From Oxyruncus cristatus (Eukaryota > Chordata > Aves > Passeriformes > Cotingidae): 64,000 bases of DNA. This document shows, piece by piece, positions 12,701 to 22,105 of the stretch. Positions within the stretch are counted from its first letter, which is position 1, and each line of letters begins with the position of its first letter. Where the stretch lies: assembly GCA_013399855.1 (NCBI GenBank), contig VXAY01002362.1, positions 186,001 through 250,000 of the forward strand, written 5' to 3'. The translations under genes and the position numbers were made by a program. The notes under the pieces were generated by a model. It was given only the letters and a program-made list of their open reading frames with translations, had not been told where the DNA came from and did not search any database.

Positions 12701-15700
12701 TATTCCCCTTGAGTCAACTGGTTTAGTGCCATGAAGCTATTGCTTATTTAGCCGAAAACATACTCGCTACAAGTCCATGTAATTGGACTCTACTATCTTA
12801 TCCCTCCTTATGAGAGCAAACACATCACTTCCAAACGGACATTTCAGTAAAATATATAGGTAAGTAGGAAATACATTGCATGTGGATGAGGAAGAAGCAA
12901 GTACAACCCAAAAGATGCATGTGCAGGTCATCAACATGATGTTGAAGCTGAAAAGCAAGAAGCAGGGATGGAAGAAGCAATTATGACAAAGCAGTAATAA
13001 ACCATTTTCATTTGTCTCATGATTTCCAGATGACAAATTTGGGAAAGTGTCAAACCATTAAGGATGTACTGACATTACCCTGCATTAGGCCTAAGTGTAT
13101 CCAGCTGCATAGGCTCTCCTGATTGAAGTCAGTGTCAGAGTATCCAAATATGTCTCTAACAATGGAACAAATATATCTCATTCCATACAAAATAAGAAGG
13201 CTAAAAATCAACATTTCCAAAATCTTTTTGTACTTTAAAAGAAATTTATGTAATAGTTAATACATGTCAATAATAAAAAACATGATAAGAATTACAAAAA
13301 CTAAGTTAATCAGCCAATTATTTAATATAGGTATTAATCTTTTCATGTTTTGCATTTTAGGAACTCGTTACTCGTCAAAAATGTACACGAACATATCACC
13401 ACAGGAAAAAGAAAAGAGAAAAAAAGAAGAGAAAAATACCACCAAATGGATATATTCAAAACAACTTTCCCATACTTAAAAAGAACATAGGAAAGTTACA
13501 AGCACAAGCTTAGCTTTTATATTTAGAATAGCCATACCAGCAACTCACAGGAACGCACAAAGTTTGACGCAGTCCATGCTGAGATGCAATGCCTGGCAGG
13601 GTCATAGTTCAAGCAGGGACAGTAGAGCATATGCCAACACCTGAACTACTGCCAGTACTGAAACAGCAGTTATGATTAAATACCTCATCCAGTTTTTTGA
13701 CCAGAGCAGAACTTAGCAACTAAACTGGTTTTGGAAGTTTAAGGAAACATTATCACCTGTTTTAAAACAGCAGTATTTTAAAACCACCTAATCCAAAATA
13801 CTTCAAAATAGTATTTGAAGTTTCAAATCAGATTTTACCTCCTAACTGGTAGGTATCTCTAGTCTTATATTTCTTCTTTCACATTTCCCAGTATTCATAA
13901 ATACAGAGGTTTTTAGAGGTGTTGATAGTTCCAGCAAAGATCCAAACAGTCTCCAAAACAGTCAATGCTGGCCTGGCGTCAGAGCCAATCCAATCCATTT
14001 CCCCAAAAGCCCAGAGCACTAGAAAGTACACAGTTAACACACCAAATGGTTATACTTAGAGATAGTTTGGGTCCAGCAGAATAACAGCAAAGGCATTTGC
14101 ACATCACTGAACAAAGTTAATAGATTTGTTTTGCATTCAGCAGCACTCAAATCAGAAGAGGGTGCATACATGTACAGAACAAAACAAAGAAACCCAGAAC
14201 TAACAAGAAGAAATCGGGGGAAAGATTAAACATGAGATATGCCTTGCTTTTAGGCAAGAGAAAAATTCAAGTACAATTAACTGACACTATTATGGCTGCA
14301 TATACCACATACGGTCTCTCTTGTGGGGTCCTCAGTATCATAAGATACAAGACCACTTGGGGGAAAAAAAAGGAAGAAAAGGAAACTTTCCAGGTAAGCA
14401 GAGAGGACATTAACTACAGCTAATTTCCTTCATCATTTCCTCCAAATTGAGAATGAAGTATTAAAAGCTTTATGCAGCATATTCTTTGATACAGTCAGTA
14501 AGACAGTAAGAGGAGAATGCTGTGCCTACCATCATAAAAACTCACACCAACAAGGACCATGAGGCAGATTTTGGCATTACTGCCATTTCACATGGGTGAA
14601 ACCAATCAGCTTCCAAGAACTAAAGGATTGCTCTTCAAAGGGTAGATCAATAGCATAAATGTGATTTGTCAGATATTGAGAGGTGAACAAGGGTGAGTCT
14701 TGTTCCCATTTTATCAGAAAAAAAAATAAACAACATAACAAAACACACACTAGGTCGTCCTACCTGGACTTTCTCACATTAATAGCTAGGAGGCCATGGC
14801 CGAGTGTCATCTGATGAAAAGTCAGCTGTGTGATGGACCCAATGGTTCTGTGGTAAGTCAGTGGCCAAAGAAAGGAAATCCTGACTTTCTGTTTAAGTTC
14901 CAACTCTAGCTTGTCAAAGTGCTACACAGAAGTAGGTGAAGTTTCTAGAACAGATATTACTAGAATTTTGACATAGCTATAAAAACCTCTTTTTTAAGTA
15001 CTGAAAAAAACCCAATGCAGATTAATTTATTGGATTTATGAAACTTCTCCTCCTGCACAAACAAGCTGCTAATAATATTAGAACTATCTGGTTGTAATAT
15101 TATTTGGGGAAAAAAAAAATCTGTGTGTTTAATGATGGGCAATAAACACTATGGAGTAAAAATATAAATAATATAAAAAAAATCTACACGGCCAACTTTT
15201 TGTCTGTAACAACAAACATGTTTCTTATTTCTAAACACGTAAGCCCACACACTAGACAAAACAGAGATTTAAATCCTTATCAGCTGCGTCACCTCATACA
15301 GAGATCAGAGATCACAACGTTTACGGAGCAAATATGGACAGGCACCATGCCATTTTCCATTGTTTGAATTCATAAGTCTCAGTGGTATTGCTGCTATGGC
15401 TAATTCATCATGTCAATTAGTTCATTCTCATTATTTGTTTCAAGAAAGTTCCCAGTATCTTCTTTAAAAGAAGCAAGCTGCAACAAAGTTTGGGTTTGTT
15501 CTTCTGTTTGGTTGTGGGTTTTTTTCTATTGTAGGTGCCAGCTGGCCAGAACTTAGCACAGATGCTGAATATTTTGTTGCTCTTCAGGAGAGATATGTCC
15601 CTTCAGACAACAGCCTCGATGTACAGGCACAGCAATGTAAATCTTGATACACACTCCTGTCTCTCTACAGGCTTGATTCACAGTCCAACTCCTCATGATG

Positions 15701-16319
15701 ATAACGTCTGTTCTGTTGGGGGTTCAGAAGAATTTCTATACATGGAGATCTGATATATTTAACTGGATGTTTACCTATCTTACTCTTGTACATAGAAGCA
15801 GTTAGTAATGGTTTACTGTCTTTCCCAGAATTAACCAGACATAAAGAAACAGGAGCCACACTTGACTTTCAAGACTTTTAGTGCCTTGCATAGACCAGAG
15901 CCTATTTCATCTTTTTTTTCTGGGCACTTGCTCAGAATCATTTCATATTACGCTGCAGCGCTTCTTTGCACACTCTGTTCTCACATGGAAATACTATTTA
16001 TCACCATGAAATCATATAATGCTCAAATTCCTACTCCCTTTTCTCAGTAAACATGCTAAATAAATTCATTATGCTTGTCTGCTTTTGAATCCCGCTTATA
16101 CCAAATGGTTCTCAAAAAATATTTCCTCCTTTTTGTTTCCCCTATCCAAAAATGTACTTCATAACCAATTTTATGAACAGAATTAAATACTTCTTCAGAC
16201 ACAAAAAAACCAAAAAGCTCAAATTTTCAGTGCTTTTTAAAATCAACACTATTTTACCAAGTGAACAAATACAGTGAGCTACAAGTCAGCAAAAAAAGTC
16301 ATCATAGCAATTTACCACT
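3760..16319. other. Gene-free AT-rich stretch with two weak exon-like segments
   Basis: This 12.5-kb stretch has no recognised gene or classified transposable element. Most of it is AT-rich, with short A-rich and T-rich tracts (for example 5714-5724, 8249-8275 and 15107-15119). Two segments with a plausible splice acceptor and a downstream open frame, beginning at 5984 and 15535, are discussed under findings. Neither matches a protein I recognise and neither is called as a gene. Confidence 0.55.
13403..13436. repeat. Pure purine tract
   Basis: Thirty-four consecutive purines (A with scattered G) form a homopurine-homopyrimidine segment in otherwise mixed AT-rich DNA. A shorter purine-rich tract lies near 14362-14388. 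Such tracts are common low-complexity sequence in vertebrate introns, and no function is inferred. Confidence 0.8.
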
Positions 16320-16960
16320 GATTGGAAAAATATTAATAGCCTCAGGCAAATCAGACATTAACTCTTAGTGATTTGGAGGGTGATATAGCATTAATAATTC
16401 AATAGAAAACACTTTGAGTAATAAAAGCTTAGGGTTATTTATTTAACCAATTAGATCATTTTTGGCAGCACCCCTGCTTTTGAATAAACCATGCATGTTC
16501 TTCAATTAATCATGAGAATTGAAAATTACAAATCTACAGCCTCTACCTTCCAGTCAAAGAGATACATTGCTTAAGAAGCCTAAAAGATTGAGGGAAAAAT
16601 AAGAATAATTTACATTCTCAGTGGACAAAAGAGAGCTGGCACTAGAAGACGTGCTAATTAGCAAAGCTTGGCTACTGGTGCTTAATGATCTGTTCCTCAT
16701 GCACCACTTTCCCTATCCACTACGAGACAGGTACAAATTGCACTATAAAAAGTTATAATCCATTAGCATGCATACGAGGTGCATCTTGTTACCACTAATG
16801 TTCAACAGTCCCCTCTAATCTATGAGAGTGGCAGAAAGATGCAAATGTTTAACTAGAACACTATACTGAATTACCATGCATGTCATTTATTAACAGCTTT
16901 ATTTTATTCAGAAATCTCAGTGTGACAAACCATTACCACCCTGGCAGTCAAAGTCAAGGC
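16320..16960. promoter_or_regulatory. Candidate conserved non-coding element
   Basis: The block has no open frame of note and no transposable-element signature. It is dense in homeodomain-like TAAT/ATTA cores. It contains the perfect 12-bp palindrome TGCTAATTAGCA (16652-16663) and the POU octamer ATGCAAAT (16839-16846). This texture of AT-rich DNA without simple repeats but with clustered transcription-factor cores is typical of vertebrate developmental enhancers. AT-rich DNA also yields such cores by chance, and conservation cannot be judged from one sequence. Confidence 0.25.
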
Positions 16961-16979
16961 GGGGGGGTGGGAGGGGGGG
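16961..16979 (+). repeat. G-rich tract, possible G-quadruplex
   Basis: Nineteen bases are G except for one T and one A, in runs of seven, three and seven G. The long runs can each supply two G-triplets, so four or more triplets with one-base loops are available, which meets the usual quadruplex pattern. It directly abuts the candidate conserved block on its left. Confidence 0.6.
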
Positions 16980-19900
16980 TCAGTGTTTTGAATGCTTCAG
17001 TTTTGGTCTCTCTGTAGGGAATCAGTACACATTTCATGGTCCACATAAACACTTAATTCTCTGCTAAAAATTCTAAATTCCTTACAATACAGTCCAATTC
17101 AAAATCCTTGTTTCGAGTCTCTTCTTCAGCAAGCCAAACAAGTGAAACTCTCCAGAGTGCACCCTCAACAGGAGTTACAAGTTGAATGCTCAATTTTCTC
17201 TTATTCCTTTCATGAAATGCATTCAGATTGGCTCTGCTTATTCAGACAAAAGCCAAAATTAGACATTACAAATCAAACAATCTACTTCTCTCAGACAACT
17301 GAAATGGTACTACCAAATGGATGAAAGGGAAATACAAAAGATGGTCCTCACTTCCACAGCTCATAATGTTGTGTTCTTTTAATTAAGTCTTTTGATATTT
17401 AAACTGGGATTTAATGTAAAAAACCAGAAGGTTGTGTTTATTTACTTTTAATGTTGGCCATCCCAGCCCTTATGCTTCACATTTTGGAAAACAATCTTTA
17501 TAACAATTATTTTTTAAAAGAAGATTTCACTTTCATTAAAAAGATAAAGGCCTGTCAAACTCACTTTTGAGAGAAATCAATGCATGCTAAAGCAACATAG
17601 ATCCTATATATAGACCTGAAAATACAATAGTAGACAGAAACCAAACCAAACAAAACAACCACAACAACAAAAACCCCCAAAGACATCTACATTCTCTCCC
17701 TCCAAATTTTTCCAGAGTAAACTAAAAATTCCACCTCAAAACTACTTAATTTTATTTTAATCCAGTAAGATTCCTAATTCCAGTGCAGAAGATGGGAGTG
17801 TTAAATTCATTTTTATTTGTCAGTACTTCATTTCTCTGTAGCATGTTGGGATTTGGGGGATTAGGATTGGTTTTTTGATTCTTTTTAAGTAAATATTAAG
17901 TGTTACCTTCTAAACCAGCATTTTTTAGGAGGTATGCTTATACCACACCCGTATCTAATCACCTATCCACACAACCCATTTTCTGAGGGGAAACATTTGA
18001 GCATCTAGCTTACTAAAAACACCTAAACTTCGACACATTTACTTCTATATTTCGAGAGAAACAGGTTTAGTGGAAGAAGTGCTTTCCCAGCTTAATGAAC
18101 ATCTCAATTTTCTTTTTAATTTATCTTCCTATTTAAAATTAATCTGCTTGTTTCATTAACTATCTATTCAGCCCTTAGTTTAAAATTCCGGTATTAAGTC
18201 AGGCCAGTAACAGTTATGGGCTTTGATTGTTTTTGGGGGGTTTTTTCTATTAATCCACTGTGCAAGAAGAGCCAGGAAATACTTCAAATCTCAAATGTAT
18301 AAAAAAAAGGACTGAACATGGTACTCTCTGAAGTTGCATAGTAATTCCTAGTATCTCAGGACAAGATATTCATACTTATTCCACATACAAACATTTTCTT
18401 CTCTGATATGGATTTTAGAAGATACAGGGTGTAACTGTGACTGACTTCTGAGAAAGGAGTTTGAAAACAATTATCAACTGATCCGTATAAATAAACCCAC
18501 ATATTTCCACTTTGACAACCCTGACACGTCAGCAAAGGCCTGAAATGTTGCAAACATTTAACAACTCACAGCAATAATATTCCTATTGTTACTTATTGTT
18601 CAGGCATCTAAAATGTATGTGATATGGTTCCAGTATAAACCCCCTGATCACAACAGAAGACGGTAACTTTAAACTAAGACAAAAAGCAAAATACATAAAA
18701 CAGGTGAAGAGCAGAATAAATAGCACCACAGTGACAATACAATAGTATAGTCTTCCAGGACAGCAAAGCACATAGGTGTTTTAGGGGATACCTGTGGCTT
18801 TTTTAAACTGTTCTCCTCAACACTCAAAGAAGACAATGCGGTGCTACTTCCAGAACTGATCTTCAGCATCTGTTCTGCTAAATGATGATGATACATTCTG
18901 TCCTACTGTTTCTTGATGTCCAAACTAACTGCGCATACCTCCCGAGAATAAATGACTAAAGCTTTCAAGCCAACAACACCAGGTGTCAACCAGCAGTTTC
19001 CTCCTTTCAATTTCCAAACAACTCACCTCCCTTCCCATTCCAATTTCTTTCCCAGTTGCTCCTCACCACCCAATACTTCCTATTCTGCAGGGATCCTACT
19101 ACTATAGGTCATATGCATCTGCAGTGGAACAGGCATACAGCGGTTTTTTCCTCCTCTCCTTTGGCCATGTTAATAGAAGGGAAACAGTGAAATATATAAT
19201 AATAATGATTAATTGTGGTACTACTAATTAATATGGATATGACACTAGATTTAGAAACGTTCCTTTTTCTTATTAGTAGACCAAAAAAAATTATTTCAAA
19301 CAATCAGTAACTGTCCATGGAGGGAAAAACCCTTTAAGAATAAAATTACTTTTAATTGAAGAAACAGAGCTTTCAACCCAGAATTCTGACAGAACTGGCC
19401 CATGCAGACAGTAGAGTGACAGCAAAATGTTTTAACAACCAATCTATCAAGACAAACACAAATACGTGAGTGGCAAAAAAAATTGAGTGGAAAATAAAAA
19501 ACAACACCATCTATCTTAAGTCAAGCAGGAGGGAAAAAAGTGAAGCAGCCCATGATCAGAAGCAGTCAGGCACTCAGGGAGTTACTTTCTTTCAAGATGG
19601 AAGATGCTTCAACACCAGAAATGGAATAGAAACCTAGGAAGGACACAAGTGCAAATAAACCAAAATCATTAAAATGTGCATGTTTAGGACATTTAAAGGA
19701 AAATTCATTCACTGCCTTAGAGAAAAGAAGGCAGGAGACTCTTCATTATGGAGTAGAATTTGTAGGTATTTTCTATAAAGCCTTTCAGTAATCGTATACA
19801 CAAAGATACTTTACAAATAGCTATTAGATGCAAATCATATTGTGAATATGAACATTTCTTTCAGATTTCTACAAAAATGCTGTAAAACCTCACAGCATTA

Positions 19901-20021
19901 ATTCTGCCTCCAAATTTGCTCTAAGAACTTTTTCTAGCTGTGTGCCAAACTCTTCTCAGTAGTTTATGGCACTTGCTCAGTAGCTATATCGTGTCCTGCA
20001 TTGCACTCATCGTTTAGCATT
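16980..20021. other. Gene-free AT-rich stretch
   Basis: No gene or classified repeat was recognised. An A-rich segment with C interruptions lies at 17641-17680. Open frames are all under about 85 codons, with no recognisable domains. The right edge is set by the start of CR1 homology. Confidence 0.6.
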
Positions 20022-20385
20022 CCATATATTCACAATACCTTTAATCTTGGAAGGCACCTCAGGAGGCCTTAGTTCAACAATCTGCTCAAAGAGGGGACAG
20101 CAATGAATTTAGAAAAGGCTGCTCAGGGCTTTGTCCAACAGTCTTGACAAACACCAAGCATGGAGATCTTGCAGCGTCTCTGGGAAACTGATTCTAGTGC
20201 TTACTCATCTTAATAGGAACTTTTCCCTCTCCAAAACTGGAAGCTCCATGCTTCAGTTTAGGACTTAACTCTCTTTTTTTTACCATGTTGTCAAAGGTTT
20301 AGCCCCTTGCTTTCTGTACGGTTTTATCAACCCATACATTTTGCTAATAAGTACGAAGAGTTCGCATAGACAAAACAGATCTCCT
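20022..20385 (-). mobile_element. CR1 LINE fragment, 3' portion, minus strand
   Basis: Read on the plus strand, this matches the reverse complement of the avian CR1 3' end: a degenerate tail, then a GGAAGGCACCTCAGGAGG block, then the segment around CTCTGGGAAACTG. Divergence is high, with many substitutions and small indels, so the copy is old. It continues after the LTR insertion at 21622-22105. The two parts together hold about 850 bp of the 3' end of an element whose full length is several kilobases. It is 5'-truncated, as most CR1 copies are. No intact reverse transcriptase frame remains. Confidence 0.85.
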
Positions 20386-20390
20386 TGACA
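20386..20390. repeat. Left target-site duplication of the LTR (TGACA)
   Basis: TGACA lies directly before the LTR terminus and recurs directly after its other end at 21622-21626. A five-base duplication is what ERVL-type (class III) elements usually make. The LTR ends TG and CA abut both copies exactly, which makes the boundary assignment strong. Confidence 0.85.
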
Positions 20391-20408
20391 TGGGGATTAA
20401 TACTAAAA

Positions 20409-20414
20409 TTTATT
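20409..20414 (-). promoter_or_regulatory. Polyadenylation signal of the solo LTR
   Basis: Plus-strand TTTATT gives AATAAA on the minus strand, 18 bases from the LTR's 3' terminus. Its place near the end fits an LTR with a short U5 and supports the minus-strand reading of the element. Confidence 0.55.
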
Positions 20415-20505
20415 ACTACACGATAAGCACTAAGGGAATACTTATATACACAACTCTAACTAGTTTTCCTATAATAACAAACGTATATATTTACAAATAC
20501 CACCC

Positions 20506-20545
20506 CTCCTTCTCTTCCTCAAAAACAGTCCAGAGGAAGAAGGAG
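20506..20545 (-). other. Inverted repeat (stem-loop) inside the LTR
   Basis: The arm CTCCTTCTCTTCCTC (20506-20520) pairs with GAGGAAGAAGGAG (20533-20545), leaving a two-base bulge and a 12-base loop. On the minus strand it lies about 90 bases upstream of AATAAA, where retroviral R regions often fold. A purine-rich tract follows, so chance pairing of purine and pyrimidine runs is also possible. Confidence 0.5.
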
Positions 20546-21025
20546 AAGGGGAAAAAAAAAAAAGTCTTTAAGGTAACAGTTCCACACCACCACAGCTCAA
20601 AAGTCTTTCTCTCTCTCGGAATGCAAGGGAGTTTACCTCTCACCTCTTGCCGCCCCTTCACAGCTGCTGAGGGTTTACCATGTCGTCACTACAGGGTCTA
20701 GGGCTCCATGGAGGTTCCCTCCATGAGGAGTTTCAGGGGGGTCTCCTGAGACTCACCACCCCTCGCTGGGTCACAGCGGTTCTGGGTTTCTTTTGGTTCA
20801 GTCCACACCCAAGAACGCTCTCCAGTGCTGTGCTTCTGCTGCTTCAAGTAGTCTCCTCTTTTCCTTTCTGGAATTCTTCTGACTTTCTGCTTTTGACCAG
20901 ATGTCCAATTTTGGCTCTTGGCCACAGCTGGCTACTTCAACTAGCCACTGCTCCCCCACTTGCAGTGAAAAGGGTCATCCTGCCATCACACCCGGTCCAA
21001 AATTGCACCGGGCCCCCCAGTATTG

Positions 21026-21102
21026 GGGGCTTAGTGTTAGGCTCAGCNNNNNNNNNNNNNNNNNNNNNNNNNNNNNNNTACAGGGGCCTAGTGTTAGGCA
21101 GC
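21026..21102. repeat. Short tandem repeat in the LTR, interrupted by an assembly gap
   Basis: The unit GGGGCTTAGTGTTAGGCTCA (21026-21045, followed by GC) recurs as GGGGCCTAGTGTTAGGCAGC at 21083-21102, on either side of 31 unknown bases (21048-21078). The two visible units are about 20-22 bases long and differ by a substitution and a small indel. The gap most likely hides further copies, so the copy number and true LTR length are unknown. Confidence 0.75.
21048..21078. other. Assembly gap (31 N)
   Basis: Thirty-one undetermined bases. Protein translations crossing it contain unknown residues and should not be trusted. Confidence 0.99.
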
Positions 21103-21621
21103 TTTGGACAGTCTCAAGGTCATCAGGGGCTCGGCCCCTCAGTGGAGAGTTCACCAGCTCCTCCACCATTCCGTGGCTGCAATTCTTCTGCAGCTTGCTA
21201 CACACAGCTTTCAGGTGATTCAGTTTTGGCCTCAAGCCATCTCTGCCCTCCCCAGATCATCCAGGCCTCCAGTGGGGGGGGGACCCACACGAAAGTTTCT
21301 TCACTCCAAATAATCTTCCACAGGTGGCAGGGGTTTTAGTTTTTAAGTCTTTTCCCCTGCTGGAGGGGGAGAGGGGGCCCTCTCCGGGCCTCTCCTCCCC
21401 TCTCCTACTACACTGACCTTGGAGGTTACATTTGCAATCTCTTGTTCTCTTCAGCTCTCCTACAGGCTGTAATTTCTTCTGCGCCACACACCTTTTCTGG
21501 TTTGTGTTAAGTATGTCATTCATAGAGATGTCACAGAAGTCTCCGATTGGCTACCTAGCCGGAATTTCACCTGGAGTTAACCATCTTCTACCCCAGTACC
21601 GAGGAGGAATGGGCTAAACCA

Positions 21622-21626
21622 TGACA
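21622..21626. repeat. Right target-site duplication of the LTR (TGACA)
   Basis: Second copy of TGACA, directly after the LTR end TAAACCA, matching 20386-20390. One of the two copies belongs to the original CR1 target. Confidence 0.85.
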
Positions 21627-22105
21627 CATGTATGTTCTACTAGGCCTCCTCACACCATCTCTTCTGCAGGCTGAACAAGCACAACCCTCTCCGTCTCTTC
21701 CCTGCATTACGTTCTCTAGTCCCCTAACTGTCCTGCTGGCTGTCCACTGGATTCACTCCAGTTTATCAGCACTCTTTTACTAGGAGAGCCAAAACTTGAC
21801 ATAGTAATCCACACGTGGAATACTAGTAAGTGTCAAAGAATGGGGAATAACCACTCCACCTGCTGGCTGTATTCCCATTGATGGAACGCAGAACACTGTT
21901 AGCCTTCAGCACTGTCAGGACGCACAGCTGGTTCAAGTTTAGACTTCTGTCAACCCACTCCCAGATCAACTACCTCTAAAAGAAGTCCTCTTCATTGCAT
22001 CATATCATCATCCTCACAATGATATCTGTCTATACATGCATCCAGATATTCCCAGATGCAAAACTGTCACTCTGAGCTACACTATAAACTTCTTGATGAA
22101 AATAT
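21622..22105 (-). mobile_element. CR1 LINE fragment, 5' continuation of the split copy, minus strand
   Basis: It resumes the CR1 reverse complement after the LTR. Recognisable blocks, in order, are GGCTGAACAAGC, the CACTGGATTCACTCCAGTTTATC segment, CCAAAACTTGACATAGTAATCC, GGGGAATAACCACTCCACC, CACTGTTAGCCTTCAGCACTG and CAGATGCAAAACTGTCACTC. All correspond to the conserved 3' region of avian CR1. Divergence matches the left half, consistent with one original insertion. The right edge is approximate, because homology fades into AT-rich sequence and an A-run near 22120. Confidence 0.88.

Larger units (their letters stand above)
20391..21621 (-). mobile_element. Solo LTR of an endogenous retrovirus, minus strand, nested in CR1
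   Basis: The segment starts TGGGGATT and ends TAAACCA, so it has TG...CA termini in both directions, and it is flanked by TGACA duplications. It interrupts a CR1 copy whose halves resume on either side. Its composition is much more GC-rich than the surroundings. The minus orientation rests on an AATAAA signal 18 bases inside the left end, which would be the 3' end. No gag, pol or env sequence and no second LTR is present, so this is a solo LTR, presumably left by recombination between two LTRs. It is 1,231 bp long including a 31-N gap in a tandem repeat. Open frames crossing it (20680-21339 plus, 21257-21523 minus) are not considered coding. I cannot name the family. The 5-bp duplication favours an ERVL-like element over gamma (4 bp) or beta (6 bp) types. 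Confidence 0.85.

Noticed and set aside
14780..14880. Segment with GGCCATGGCCGAG and GTGATGGACCCAATGG words, at first taken for an old retroelement
   Set aside because: No consistent alignment to a CR1 or LTR block could be made by eye.
20680..21339. Plus-strand open frame of 219 codons
   Set aside because: It lies antisense inside the solo LTR, crosses the N gap (unknown residues), and its length reflects GC-rich sequence with few stops. No recognisable domain.
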